Positions 44,305 through 55,369 of a stretch of 64,000 nt of DNA are shown here, in pieces. Every line of letters starts with the position of its first letter. Positions within the stretch are counted from its first letter, which is position 1. A program made the position numbers and the translations under genes. The notes under the pieces were generated by a model. It ran no database searches. It was not told where the DNA came from and saw only the letters and a list, made by a program, of their open reading frames with translations. The stretch is from Siphonodentalium dalli. Its lineage: Eukaryota; Mollusca; Scaphopoda; Gadilida; Siphonodentaliidae. The stretch is taken from assembly GCA_032622095.1 (NCBI GenBank), contig CP136067.1, positions 75,480,705 through 75,544,704 of the forward strand, in the 5' to 3' direction.

Positions 44305-45062
44305 TGTATTTGTGTGAGATGTTAACTGAAAAGAGCCTAAGATTGGACTTTCTTTTCATATTCAATCAGGGGGGAGCCATTAATTTCACAGGTCCATTTC
44401 CCTGATTGTCTTGGCATACTTCAATTGTCGAGCTATACTTTGCAGTGTTTTTTTTCGATAACGAACACAGAATGTTTCTTAACACTTGAATCAAAGCTAA
44501 ACATTTTTAGACTGAGTTTCCGCATAGCAAGAAGATATTCGCCAACTACATCTGAATGTAATGTATTCCATTGCATATAGCAGCATCTGGGTTAGTTATA
44601 GTTAATTTTGGTTTAATGCCACTTTTTACAGCTTTTGTCATACCGTGACAAAAAAGTAGACCTAACTTCCGGCTTCGGCTTTCATTAATTACTCCTTCCA
44701 ATTTGAGAACACCCTGTTTCAGGTAGGGTCTCATGTGGTCCTATTCCTCGTATGCCATTTAAGGTCGGTCTGCAGCGAAACTCTCGGATTATACCGACTG
44801 TCTGTTGATTGAGTGGAATGGCACAGAAACGTCCGGTCAGTGGTCACCCGAGGCTACAATAAAGGCCTTTAGATTGCCGTATATATACAATGGCCGATAA
44901 ATAGCAGCTCTTCCGTAAGCTGATGTGGTGACGGATAGGATAATTCGATTTTTTTAAGCATTACCGGGAGCTTCGCGCCCAAATACTCTCTCTAAATAGC
45001 TTATGCAGACCGTATTGCTCTTCGCGAACATACACACGTATGTCTGCAATTGGAAGGACTCC
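43343..45062. other. Unassigned DNA with a 40-bp (AT)n microsatellite
   Basis: No gene supported. Pure (AT)n runs from 44262 to 44301. Confidence 0.5.
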
Positions 45063-45112
45063 TTACATGGTTATATGTGGAGAAGGGACTGGCAAGTGAC
45101 ATTGTGATGCCT
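45063..45112 (+). pseudogene. Fragment of the 46.9-48.7 kb gene family, opposite strand
   Basis: A ~31-bp perfect match (from GGTTATATGTGGAGAAGGGA through CTGGCAAGTGA) to the complement of 47077-47110, with weaker similarity on both sides. It corresponds to the WLYVEKGLASDIVM segment of the pseudogene below, here in plus orientation. A second family member or a small duplicated piece. Confidence 0.6.
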
Positions 45113-45493
45113 CGCGCGATACGACCACCCCACTACCAAAAATGATTAATCAACTACCGATCACGGGGTGCATCACATGGCGAACATAATGCAACTTTAG
45201 GGTGTTCTTACCATGTCAGTGAGGCGGCGGTCATTTTCTGCCCATGACACACACCGGACGGAATGAAATGGAACAACATACCAGCCTGGTTCTTTCCATT
45301 TGACTACAATTTAGCATATTCCAAAATTTTAATAAAACCCAAGCTATTGAATGGTATAGTAATACGTTCACAAGCAACATCATAAATGGTAAACAGAAAC
45401 GGTGTAAATGAATTCCCATAGGTAATTTCTTACCTTTTTATCGCTAGAATTGAGCTGATTCTGAATAATCATAAGAAAACATTTACCTTTGAT

Positions 45494-45859
45494 TTACCTT
45501 TGATCTTCAGCCTGTATTAAGCTTTCGCTTGTAATGGCTACTTGTCTTCTTGAGCTCACTTTATTTTTGTTTGCGCAATTATAGAAGTTAAAATAAAATT
45601 TATTTTGTTTTCCTCTCCAGCTATTGTTGAGATCGAATTTAAATTGATCTAGGGAGTTAGCTGTCACACATAGATCTGTCAGATTGTTCCAGTTCGTCGT
45701 ACTCCTGGCAACGAAGTTGTTCTTGGCTAGGTTGGTGTTATACCGCTTCTTATATATTTTGCTTGGGTGTCATCTGGTTCTGCTATCTTTGGGTTTTTCC
45801 AATGTTTTTGTCAGCCGTACTTTATCTATGTTGTTTTGTATGTTGTAAAGCTGGGTCAT
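45494..45859 (-). pseudogene. LINE RT C-terminal fragment
   Basis: Minus-strand frame with one internal TGA. It has the stereotyped end of jockey/CR1-type LINE ORF2: MTQLYNIQNNID ('RGDliq.ykil.gid'), then TR-stop-HPSKIYKKR (from TRGHSLKLFK-like), NLAKNNFVARSTTNWNNLTD ('R..FF..R....WN.Lp') and SLDQFKFDLNNSW ('s...FK..Ld..w'), with TAA at 45494-45496. The TGA replaces a conserved Gly codon. No other domain is adjacent, so this is a fragment. Beyond 45859 similarity is lost. Confidence 0.8.
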
Positions 45860-46872
45860 CGACTATGGTCACTTCATAAACAATTAGAGAATCACCGGCA
45901 TACTAGTGTAAAATGCACACAGGGCAAGGTGATATATGCATATATTTTTGACATGTGGAATTTTCATGTTGTCAGTCAAAATGGGTTTACATGTATGTAC
46001 GTTGTCCTGAGTGTTTGTTAGTGTGTCAGTACATGCTTATTGACTATATACACGCATAGACTGAGAAGTTCATGTAATAGTATTTGGTAGTGTAATAAAT
46101 GCCCAAATGATAGCATTATATTCACATATGTAATGCGATGAAATGCATTGTTTTGTGGTCGCAATAAAATTCCAGGATGCAAGGTCCGGGATGTTTTCAA
46201 TACGATACAATTTTTTTCCAAATCCATGTAAATAGCCAATAATGACTACTAAAATGAAAATGTTCAGGCTTATAAAGTGAACAAATTAGCATTTATCAAG
46301 TGAAAAGTGCTCAAAGTTTCAATATTTACTCAATATTTGTCTTTTATAACACGATAGGGTGGGTCCGGCTTCTGACATTCAATTTCATCACTATTGGCAT
46401 ATTTTAATTGTTGCTTTTGACCTTCAATGTCATACCAATGTTTAATTGTTCTTGTACTTAAAAGTGTTTAAATATTGTATGATAGACAGTTCATGTAGTA
46501 TTGTAGGATCTTGATCCTTAGGCAGATAGGACTGGAATTTCTGGTGGCTACTATAATAAAAAGCGAAGTAACTGAAGATAACTTGCTCATTATTACATCA
46601 GATATTAATCTTTGTGGGGATATCGGGACACATGCATTCTAGAGAACGAACATTATAATTAAAACAGTGACCGTGTGACCATTTGGTGATCTTGTCGGTG
46701 CTAGTCGCCACGCTCTATCATGCTGTGTGCACACACATCTTTGTCGCATATATACTGGTATATATGGATACCGAAGATTTACTGGTAAGTGTGATCAGTG
46801 AGTGTTGAGCGATTTTCTGAGATGTCTGGTGATTTACATTATGATTTCATGATAGGCGTTTCATTCGCATTG
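45860..46872. other. Unassigned DNA
   Basis: No supported gene or repeat. Confidence 0.5.
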
Positions 46873-48742
46873 TCAACTAAAACATTCCACACACTTATTC
46901 CGATTTTTCAATCGTTTGTCAACAAACTTTGGGTGCCCAGTTGCCAGTGGGAAAAGAGCTTGCGTTGGAGGGGTAGATGACCAAGATCTGGCAAATAATC
47001 TTGCGTTCACGGGGTGGTGGGACATAAAAGATGTCGATTCGTTTTCTTTCTTTGACGAATGACCACATGACAATATCACTTGCCAGTCCCTTCTCCACAT
47101 ATAACCACAGGAGAAGGATAGACACAATCAATGTCATCACAAATGACTACAATATTTGCTGCTGACATCCCTCCCTCAGCAATTGACACGTTGATAAATG
47201 ATGATAACATTTGATTCTTGTGGGTTGATTGTGTCATTGCGATGACAAGTTTCTCGAGATCTGGCAGATAATTTAATGGGAACGTCTTCTGTCCCAATTA
47301 CTGCAAGTTTATGACGGTACGAGATGAACTGTTGACAATTGTTTCTGATTTCCTAAACAATTAGATCAATCAACTGTTTTTGTTGAATAAAACGAGGCGG
47401 GGCCTCGGTGGCTCAGTCGGTAAGGAGTACAACTCCAAGCCCTCTCGTCCTCCAGCGCTTGGCGATAAGGGTTCAAATTCACATGTTTCCATCGTGGTCT
47501 TTGTAACTCTAATTCGTTATCTGATGGAGTTGCCACTTACTCGCCTATGGTCGGTGGTTTGCCGCACATGGTCGATGAGTTTATCAGCTTTTGAAATCAC
47601 TGTTAGATTAGCCGTAAGTGTAAGGATTCCCTCCGCCACAAACAGTGGCAATGTCGTGATATGGCATTAGCTGCTGAAAGCGACATTAAACCCCAATCAA
47701 TCAATTAATTGAAACGACAAAAGTGACCTTCTGTGTTGGTAGCAGCATGCCTTTTGATAGCTTGTGTTTCCTGCTGGCGGATGAGTCACGGCTATTCCAA
47801 AATGAATAAAAAACATCGGCATCTCTTAATTTCTCTATAATTTATGCAGTGAAGTTTATGACACATTCTGCAACGGTTTTGGCCAGTGAACTGCCCATGT
47901 GTTGGTTGCATTTTTCTTCTAGAAGTAACATGACAATCTTATTCTTTGGAACTGGTGCAAGTTAGTTCATATTTTAACACTTCACTAAAGTCAATGTCTC
48001 TTCCTGCTGCTTGTAGATAAATAATCCTGGAATATATGAAACTGGCATCACCATCCTCTTGTCAATGTTCGGATATATGTTGCACCATGAAGGGTCGTAC
48101 CTTCTGATTTACAGAGTTGTGTATAGAAGCCATCATGACAAGAACTCGAACATCATTCTCGTGCCAATGTCTAGGGATTCATCATATATCATCTTGCCAA
48201 TAACGATATTTATTATTCCTTCACTAGGATGACACGTATTGTCTAGTGGATCCACACTGTCTTGCAATTTGTCTCGAGTTGTTGCATTGAAACCAGTTAA
48301 ATCTGATACCGCTTTTGCCAATTATTTGTAGCAGATATTAAGACAGGTCGCACGTTCTAACTGAGTTCGGCTTCAGTGTCAATCCAATTTTCCGTTTTGT
48401 CCTTTTCTATACCTCATGAATGTGGTTTCATTGAACAAGTCTGACAACATACCATTCCATGTTCCTGATTGGTTGTTGCTTAACATGTACACCTTCCAAA
48501 AAAATGCAACAAAACATCTGGAGGAGACACTCGCCGGACTGAAAATAGTACAAACCATAGTGAACAAAATTATGACCAGCCGCAAAGTAAGGCATCATGA
48601 ACTGTACTGTGGTCATGTGTAGTGGCCAACCACCCTCTCTTTCTGCGCGAATAAACCTCACCCGCATGTTAATCCATAGCTTTGATCTTTTGCTCTGGTC
48701 TGTCTTCTCGTCAACTGTGAACAATCTCATTTGGTATATCAA
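46873..48742 (-). pseudogene. Degraded member of an uncharacterised metazoan gene family (possible PIN/FEN-like nuclease)
   Basis: Successive minus frames read in the order known to me from a multi-copy 'uncharacterised protein' family of cnidarians and molluscs. First is INMRVRFIRAEREGGWPLHM..MPYFAAGHNFVHYGLYYF (48680-48560). Next, after a frameshift, is QSGTWNGMLSDLFNETTFMR (about 48480-48420, from 'WNgiwsD.fIEtTyMR'). Then comes TRDKLQDSVDPLDNTCHPSEG (48280-48220), and after a SINE insertion LLLWLYVEKGLASDIVMWSF with ERKRIDIFYVPP (47115-46995). In intact relatives I recall EADT, DTDV and TGCDT motifs that look like acidic residues of FEN1/PIN nucleases. None is intact here. There are frameshifts and stops between all blocks. 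Function unknown; the nuclease idea is inference. Confidence 0.55.
47396..47711 (+). mobile_element. tRNA-derived SINE, ~315 bp
   Basis: The 5' head resembles a tRNA gene, with an A-box-like TGGCTCAGTCGG (47409-47420) and a B-box-like GGTTCAAATTC (47470-47480). An unrelated body follows. The 3' end is CTGCTGAAAGCGACATTAAA, CCCCAATCAATCAATTAATT. AAACGA flanks it at 47390-47395 and 47712-47717, a target duplication. Transcription would be by RNA polymerase III from the internal promoter. It lies inside the minus-strand pseudogene, separating two of its blocks. Its 3' end resembles the LINE-type tail at 19320-19345. Confidence 0.85.
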
Positions 48743-48959
48743 TATTAATGAGGACTGTCCTCAAAAGTCCTCCATTATTATCCGGAGAGCTGTAAAACGT
48801 ACGGCATTCTTATGAAATATGATTTATTTGATGTCCTTACCGCATACGTTACCAATGGTACCGTCCCTTCAAAAACATACATGGAAAACTGGTTCGCGAT
48901 AAAATTCTTGCTGATGACAATGTCATGTGAAAATCAACCATATTATCAGATCAAGAATT

Positions 48960-49434
48960 GTCAATATTTTCTCATTTCCACAATTCTCTGGATATGTCCC
49001 CACTGTGGCATGCGTGTAAATCGCAACATCGGAGAAATGTATCTCCCTGCCTATTGCCGGTTTGGTGGCTCACACCGCCTTTATGGACAAAGGTAAATGT
49101 CGCAAATGTGGACTGGGATATGAATGTCTTATACAACATGTATTTTATGACTGTGTGGCTGTTCCTGATGTAAGAGATACCGTATGGTTTGATGTTATTG
49201 ACCAATTCGACACCGAAACATTCATGTTTCTAGATTACCTTGATCCTTATCAACTATTGGGTAACTATCCCGGCCATCCTCTGTTAAAAGTTTAGCCACC
49301 CTCCGTTAAAAGTTACTGATGAATTAGTCCTGTTCTTCTCATGTTTATCAGCAAATATTTGGAATTTCTACCATCTAGATACCGGTTAGTATCGCTATGC
49401 AAATTGTTACAAGGTCACCTGAATTTAATAAACC
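48960..49434 (+). pseudogene. LINE ORF2 C-terminus with 3' UTR
   Basis: The plus frame ending at 49293-49295 contains CRKCGLGYECLIQHVFYDC (CX2CX9HX4C), followed by VRDTVWFDVIDQF and LDYLDPYQLLGNY. This matches the 'C.kC....H....C..........R..lW.di...f' layout at the end of some LINE ORF2 proteins. Upstream, LPIAGLVAHTAFMDKG continues the frame, and SPLWHACKSQHRRNV in another frame may be its earlier part. AATAAA at 49427-49432 could be the 3' end signal. RT motifs are absent. Different family from the 20.5-kb and 51.7-kb LINEs. Confidence 0.65.
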
Positions 49435-51682
49435 TTTGACTAAAGATTACATCCTTAGTAGTATATAGGATCAACCACACGATTGATATATATGTGTACC
49501 ACTGTCGTTACTTTGTATACCTCATAGACTACTGTTTTCTCTTTCAGATATCTTTTGTAAATAAATATGTAGTATTTTGCCAATCACCTCAGAGGAAAAT
49601 TAAAGAATGAAAGATAATTAAAGAATGTATACCACCAAGTCTCAGAATGAAATTTCCAAATCGATGTGGATATGCCCATGTGATTTTGACAGCAACACCG
49701 TATAGTTTTCATCACATGTAAACTCAGCATTAACGTTGCAGTCAAGACAGTGTCCAGATCGATTTGTTTCATGCCTATCAATGGCACGTAAGCGGACATA
49801 AGTCTTTGTCGCTTTCATATATAGCAATTCATTTATTAGTGAATTAGCTTTCTATAGTTTGCAATTTGGTACAGTTCTGTGGTTAATCATCAATCATTAT
49901 AGATGAATGCTGAATTGTAATAACTGTATACCAACAGCCTTGGATACCCCAGATGGGGGCACCCATACCATATCTGCACGAGCCCATGCCAATTTATATG
50001 GACCAATATTAATTGACTTGAGTAATTGCTTATACATATTTTACACATAACCACTAACCAGTAGAATTCGTGAGCCCTATGGCGATGAATAGTTTAAATT
50101 TATGAGATTTTAATTGCATCTGTGCTGTCTGTGGGCGATACAATGTTTAGAAGCCAATGTTAATGACAATCTACACTTCAAACAAGTTGGAACTCACACT
50201 AATAACTATTGTTATTGTAGATTTAATTTAATAAAATTTGTCCTCATCATCTTATTTTGTTTATCTCGCTAAACACAGTTCAGTGAGTTATTAATGCCTT
50301 GATATAGTCTGCTGTGAAATGTATGTGAGACCGTGCTTGTATTTGACAGCCCAACACTTTTTATTGCACAATTGCTATCTAAAAATGATAATTGTTAAAA
50401 ATGCTCAACATTTAGAGCTTGGCCCCTTCATATTTGGGTTGTGTGTATCTCCAGATACAATTTCTGCAAAAACCTGCTTTGAGACCAAACGTTCCGGGTT
50501 TGGTGGAAAAAGTCTGTTTTGCTGCCGGACTATATCGGTTCTTTGTGTGAGTGCTTTGGCCATTTGTGTATACCAGAAGCAATCACCCCATGTATATAAA
50601 CCTATCACAGAATCTCTTAAACCAATACATCAACTTAAATTTGTTTTTAAATGCACACAAAACGTAACACAACGTTTACCTGCGTATTTTAGCCTCATAA
50701 AATTTTCCTGTACAACGCCAGACTGGGTTTTATATTTATTTTAACACACGCGGGTTGCTCCTCGTAACTATAGAATGGTTGTCCATCACAGAACAGATAG
50801 CTCTATCGTTGCGAGAAGTGCCCAATTTCGATGTTGAATTTCTTTACCGCTGATAACATTTGTTAAATTATTTTGTCAGAGTGTGAACAGGATCATTACA
50901 ATAGGACTTCGGTTTTCATTCTACTACATCCGTCTGACGATTGAATTAGAAAGACGCTGTTATGCATTTTTCTATTGGGAAATAACATTACATGGCTAAA
51001 ACAAAATAGAACGAGTGTGCCTGGAATATTTACCTTCATTACAACGTGCCACAGCAAACAAAGGTCAAGAATGTATAGATATGCAATCATGTAAATTGAT
51101 TTTACGTGCAGACATGTAATTTGTTAAGACAACAAAAATACATATAACCGATATCAGATGGACGGCAGTCTATATACGTCTTCAGATACAATATTCTAAA
51201 CTGTTTATCTTATGCTGCAATATATGTTAAATTTGTATGATATTTCCTGTTGAAGTGAGGTAAAATGTTTCATAGCAGATGATATTTCTATCCCAAACTT
51301 CAGTACATGTATAATGAAGGGTAGACACATTGGGCGCGGTAAACGATGTGGTAGATTGTTAATTTGTGTTAGAAATCACTTGCTAAAATTTGTGAAAGCA
51401 ATAAGACTAATTCAGAGAATATTGCCTGTTTGCGCGTGGACACTGATTGTACACTGAACAAACGATCCTTACGTATTGGAGCTGTGTATGTATGTAACGA
51501 CCGACCAACACTAGATACTGCGGCGACAATTGGTCGATCGACCTCGATGGCGAATTTAGACCAGTCCGGAAAGACAATGAACTCATTCTAATTACATGGA
51601 TTTCAAAGAACAAATAAGCTGAGTGGTATCGAAGACAATGATATTGACTCCTTAATTTGTACCATTTCAGATTTGACGAAGT
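49435..51682. other. Unassigned intergenic DNA
   Basis: No gene I can defend. Two minus frames (49642-49827 and 50405-50608) have protein-like composition but no recognisable domain. A 141-codon plus frame overlaps the second. Confidence 0.45.
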
Positions 51683-53409
51683 TTGACTCGTCTAATAATT
51701 TTTGACATATTTGATGTAATTAATGCTGATTTCGATTATCAATTTGATTACTATGCCATTACTGACGATGACCATATCAAGCATAATGATTACCTTTTCC
51801 AATTCACGGAGACATTCAAAGGACACCAGAAAGGTAAACTGTTATATGATTTTAAATGTCTTTAAAGGTAACGCATTTCGCATTATTTTGTACTGCAGAT
51901 GTGGCGATGATCAGGGTTATGGAAGACTGACTTCGTCAGATAGGTCAGTAATAATTGACTACGCATTTGGTAATAAACAATTATTCCACTTTGGGCAATT
52001 CTCCAACCTTCTAAGTGGTGTACATAACCCGATACAAACCACAATTCGCCTTTGGACCAATCCTGGGCCTGAAACTGCAGATTTGATATCATGGATAAAT
52101 TAATGCCTCCATCTAGAATTCCAGTTGGAACCACGAAAAGGGTTTAGTTTTTATAAATAATGTTGATGTACATGAAGTTGATATGGTCCGAAGCAAATTT
52201 GAATATTTAACCCTTTCAGTGCCAAGTCCGATTTTTGTATCGACCCATATTTCCTTGATCATTTTTCAACTTTATTGATTATAATAATGTGATACATTGA
52301 TGGAAAGAGCTCTAAGAACTCTTTCCATCAATGTATCACATTATTATAATCAATAAATTTGAAAAATGATCAAGGAAATATGGGTTGATACAAAAAACGG
52401 ACTTGGCACTGAAAGTGTTAAGTAACAAGAAAATTTTACCCTCAGAAATAGATGATATATGTACGGGCGTCACTAAAATTATGACTGATGCTGCGGGTAA
52501 AACATTTGGAACTTTCGTTCCAGGGCGACAACCTAATAATATTGCCACAGTTAAAAATAAACCCTGGTTTGACCAGGATTGTAAACAGACTAGGAGAATG
52601 TTTAACATATCAGAACGTGAGTAACTTTGCATATACCTTGATGAAAAATATGGCCGCTGGTAGCCATCTTGGATTTTACTCGTTACATCACTAAATCATT
52701 TAACACATCCTGCAGAGCTTATCCCTCATCCAATCATCACCAAACATATGGATCTTCGGTGTGACCTCTCGATGGGTGCCTACCATTTTTCCCGAATTTT
52801 GTAAAAATGTGGCTGCCAGCGGCCATCTTGGATTTCACTCTTTGAATGACCAAAGCCTTTAGCTCACCTTACATGTCACATTTAAGTTATCAGACCCAAG
52901 AGATGAACTCAGCAGACAAAAATAACTCCAAATGGTTATCATTTGTCAAAAATGCTCTCTTTATGATTTGACATTGCAATCAAATTGGATCACACAGACG
53001 GGCCTGACCGCTATTGAACTGAGAAATGCAAAAACGGTTCTCAAACAACGTCAATGGAACGCAATACTCGTTGACGTCGAGGGCCTATCCTATGGTTATC
53101 CAAATTACTTTTTCCGTCTAATTTATCGATATACCTTCTTCAGCTCAGAACAGCAAATCACAAACTGCATATAGAATGCACAATATGGCAGGAAGATAAT
53201 GGCATTAGGATATGCACCATATGTGGACAATATTTAGGAGATGAATACCATTTAGTTATTATATGCAGCCATTTGGATGAAATCAGAAAACCATTTATCC
53301 CTGAATACTTTAGGAAGAACCTTACCAGAGAGAAATTCAATGGTCATAGTGTATATACGTTTTGCTTGTTCGCTGTTATGTGACTTTTGCAATAAATAAA
53401 TAAATAAAT
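51683..53409 (+). pseudogene. LINE with internal RT deletion and (AATA)n tail
   Basis: Pieces in LINE order: endonuclease (KGKLLYDFKC; after a break CRCGDDQGYGRL and DRSVIIDYAFGNKQLF, 51895-52000, the 'GDD.g.gt.....SviDyv' block); a linker with SEIDDICTGVTK and KPWFDQDCKQTRR (52440-52595). The RT core is then missing. Next are KTVLKQRQWNAILVD and YPNYF (53030-53110), LRTANHKLHIEC, and a CX2CX8HX4C tail CTICGQYLGDEYHLVIIC (53210-53265) followed by EIRKPFIPEYF. The stop is TGA at 53381-53383. The element ends in an AATA simple repeat at 53390-53409, a LINE-type tail. A palindromic MITE interrupts the linker. The RT gap (about 52620-52960) holds two copies of a GGCCATCTTGGAT repeat motif. Confidence 0.8.
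52207..52421. mobile_element. piggyBac-like palindromic MITE (TTAA target), 215 bp including both TTAA
   Basis: TTAA at 52207-52210 and 52418-52421 brackets one long palindrome: arms 52207-52309 and 52319-52421 (103 bp each, about 95% paired) around a 9-bp loop. The ends CCCTTTCAGTGCC / GGCACTGAAAGTG start with a CCC-type terminus, and TTAA duplication is diagnostic of piggyBac-type transposition. Removing the insert and one TTAA joins the host LINE frame exactly (..FEYL then SNKKILP..), confirming the boundaries. No transposase. Confidence 0.92.
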
Positions 53410-54295
53410 CAGTTATATTCGGGTACACTCTATTACACATGCATGTAATTTATGTGTCGTCTGTTCTCCGTCTTGCCGCCTGAATGTTTCGATTGTAACT
53501 GCCAGAAGAAATGTGATTTAATTTAGATGTGGATCTCTAAATGTAGGAGTCTTTTTTGATCAGACTGTAGTTCCAACATGATTTGATTCTAGCTCTCATA
53601 CAAATATAAATCAAGCAAATTTGTGAAAAAGACATTTACAGTTCGGTTATATATGTTGTGCTTTCTGTTGTGAGCTGTTGTTTAACAAGGAATACTATGT
53701 CCATCCTTCAGGCCCTTCTACACAGCGTTGCGGCGCGGCATGCCACGCGATACGCGCGGTTTGTCGAATTGGATCACACATCAGGCAATTAGTGCTTGCA
53801 GACGGCGTACGATGCGGGCGAATCGCAAAATGCGCAGATAACGCTGTCGCAGAATTATATTGATGTCATAATCCGGCGGTTCCGAACTGCGCGCATCGCG
53901 ATTCGGCTGCGGCTCGGCTAGTTCCGACTTTTACAATGACGATATAGAACGAAGACAGCAGTTTTCGGTCTGGGTCAGTTTTGGACTGTGATTGTGCGTC
54001 GCTTCACCATGCAGTCATTTAAGGTCAACATTTTATCGACCAGACTGTTGGGCGTGTGAGTTTTTTGGCACCAAGGTCCTGGATAGCACAGTAATGACTC
54101 ATACTATTACCTTACTTCCGCTCTGGTATTTGGCACACATTAGGATAGTAAAATTGTATTCATCTGAGTTCATTAATATCGCCTCGTACAATAGCATAAT
54201 CTGATTGATTACAGTTACTTTATGCCAACAAAATATCAGTATTAACATTGTTTCGTGTAAGGTCCGCCCGTGTGGACTTGTTCTATGTAGATACT
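53410..54295. other. Unassigned DNA with a GC-rich patch
   Basis: 53700-53930 is unusually rich in GCG/CGC words compared with its AT-rich surroundings. The frame at 53678-53863 crosses it but has no recognisable domain. Neither TIRs nor splice sites are convincing. Confidence 0.45.
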
Positions 54296-54570
54296 CTGCT
54301 TAGAATCGCCTCACTTTGAGTCGATAATGTGCTGAAAATTACAACGATTTAGTCACATTATCGACTCATAATGCGGCGATTCTAAGCAGATTACTCGTGG
54401 ACAATGACAACTCACCACTTTTCATTTGTACGCTCTTTAACATGTGTTTACATTGTGGCCCGCCATGAAACAAAATAACGGCTATTAGTCCATTTTCAGA
54501 ATCAAATGATCACATATGTACCCATTTCATAATATAGGTCGATTATGTGCGTATTTGCGCGAGGATATGT
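54296..54570 (-). repeat. Dispersed repeat with strong terminal hairpin; inverted copy of 37370-37700
   Basis: The hairpin arms 54296-54331 and 54354-54389 pair at 33 of 36 positions (CTGCTTAGAATCGCC at the outer end, GAGTCGATAATGTG inner). The remainder, through TACGCTCTTTAACATG and GTGCGTATTTGCGCGAGGAT, matches the 37-kb copy in inverted orientation. The right edge coincides with the LINE fragment's truncated end. Confidence 0.8.
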
Positions 54571-55322
54571 TGTCCGTTTTGCCTGAAGTTTTCAAGATGG
54601 GACACATGGTCATATTCCTCACGAATTGCGAAAATCACCGAAACAAAACCACTTGATGTGCGATGGAAGAGGCTAAACAGATGCGCCTGAACAGCTTCAG
54701 GGGAGTTTGATTTTCCGGAGGCAGATGAATCAGGCTTCCGGGGAAACATAACTTCCGCTGGTGAATTTCCCTTTGAATTGGGAGAAGTCCGACTAAGCCA
54801 AGAATGAGTTTGGTACTAGCTCTCGTAGTAGGGTAGTGACTGTGCAAATTTGACGCATGTTCTCAGTGACCGCGCCATGATGGCGATGGACGTTCTATTG
54901 TTAAGGGGCGTTACATCACATCCGTATAGAGCTCTAGGCAACACTATAGTCTTCAGGAGATTACACATTGTCAAATATGTTGCATATCTGAGTAGTTCAT
55001 TGCCGGTAACAGAGGAGAAGTTTTTCCTCATTTTCGACACGATGGAGGCACGAGATGCGTAGTTCGTTAATTTATTTTGAAGAAGACCGAGATTAACATT
55101 CCTTCTCTTCTCGTATGACACTATCTCCAATCTTCCATTGTCGGTCAGAACGTTGTAGTGAGATTTGCATTCATTGAATACTACAATGAGAAACTTCGAG
55201 CAAGAAAATTGGAATCTCCATCGGACACTATATGCATGACACGTGATGATAAGATCTGAGCTGGACTTGGTGAGAGAAAGAAGAGATATACCATCGGCTG
55301 TGTTCGGTGCAACACATGACAC
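54543..55322 (-). pseudogene. LINE RT C-terminal half
   Basis: The minus frame from 55322 reads TADGISLLSLTKSSSDL, with the catalytic YADD degraded to TADG. It continues VRWRFQFSCSKFLIVVFN (residues 33-50, the 'kwrf.fn..Ks.v.vF' block) and VLPRALYGCDV (128-137). FAQSLPYYES then hands over by frameshift near 54840 to TTRASTKLILGLVGLLPIQR, EIHQRKLCFPGSLIHL and, after another shift, FVSVIFAIREEYDHV. This order is standard for jockey/L2-like LINE ORF2. The catalytic residues are lost, so it is dead. The 3' end is cut off at the repeat at 54296-54570. Confidence 0.85.
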
Positions 55323-55369
55323 GGAGACACTGAACCACTCAAGTGGTTACGCGTAAGTTACAGCGTTAT

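Noticed and set aside
49642..49827. 61-codon minus frame with HCLDCN and FTCDEN phrases
   Set aside because: Composition is protein-like, but there is no domain I can name and no convincing splice sites or homologous copy in the window.
50405..50608. 67-codon minus frame containing NPERLVSKQVFAEIVSGD
   Set aside because: It looks coding by eye but cannot be tied to a family. Overlapping plus frame of 141 codons is equally long.
53678..53863. 61-codon Cys/Ala/Arg-rich frame as a small secreted protein
   Set aside because: Composition follows the GC-rich DNA patch. No signal peptide or cysteine framework.
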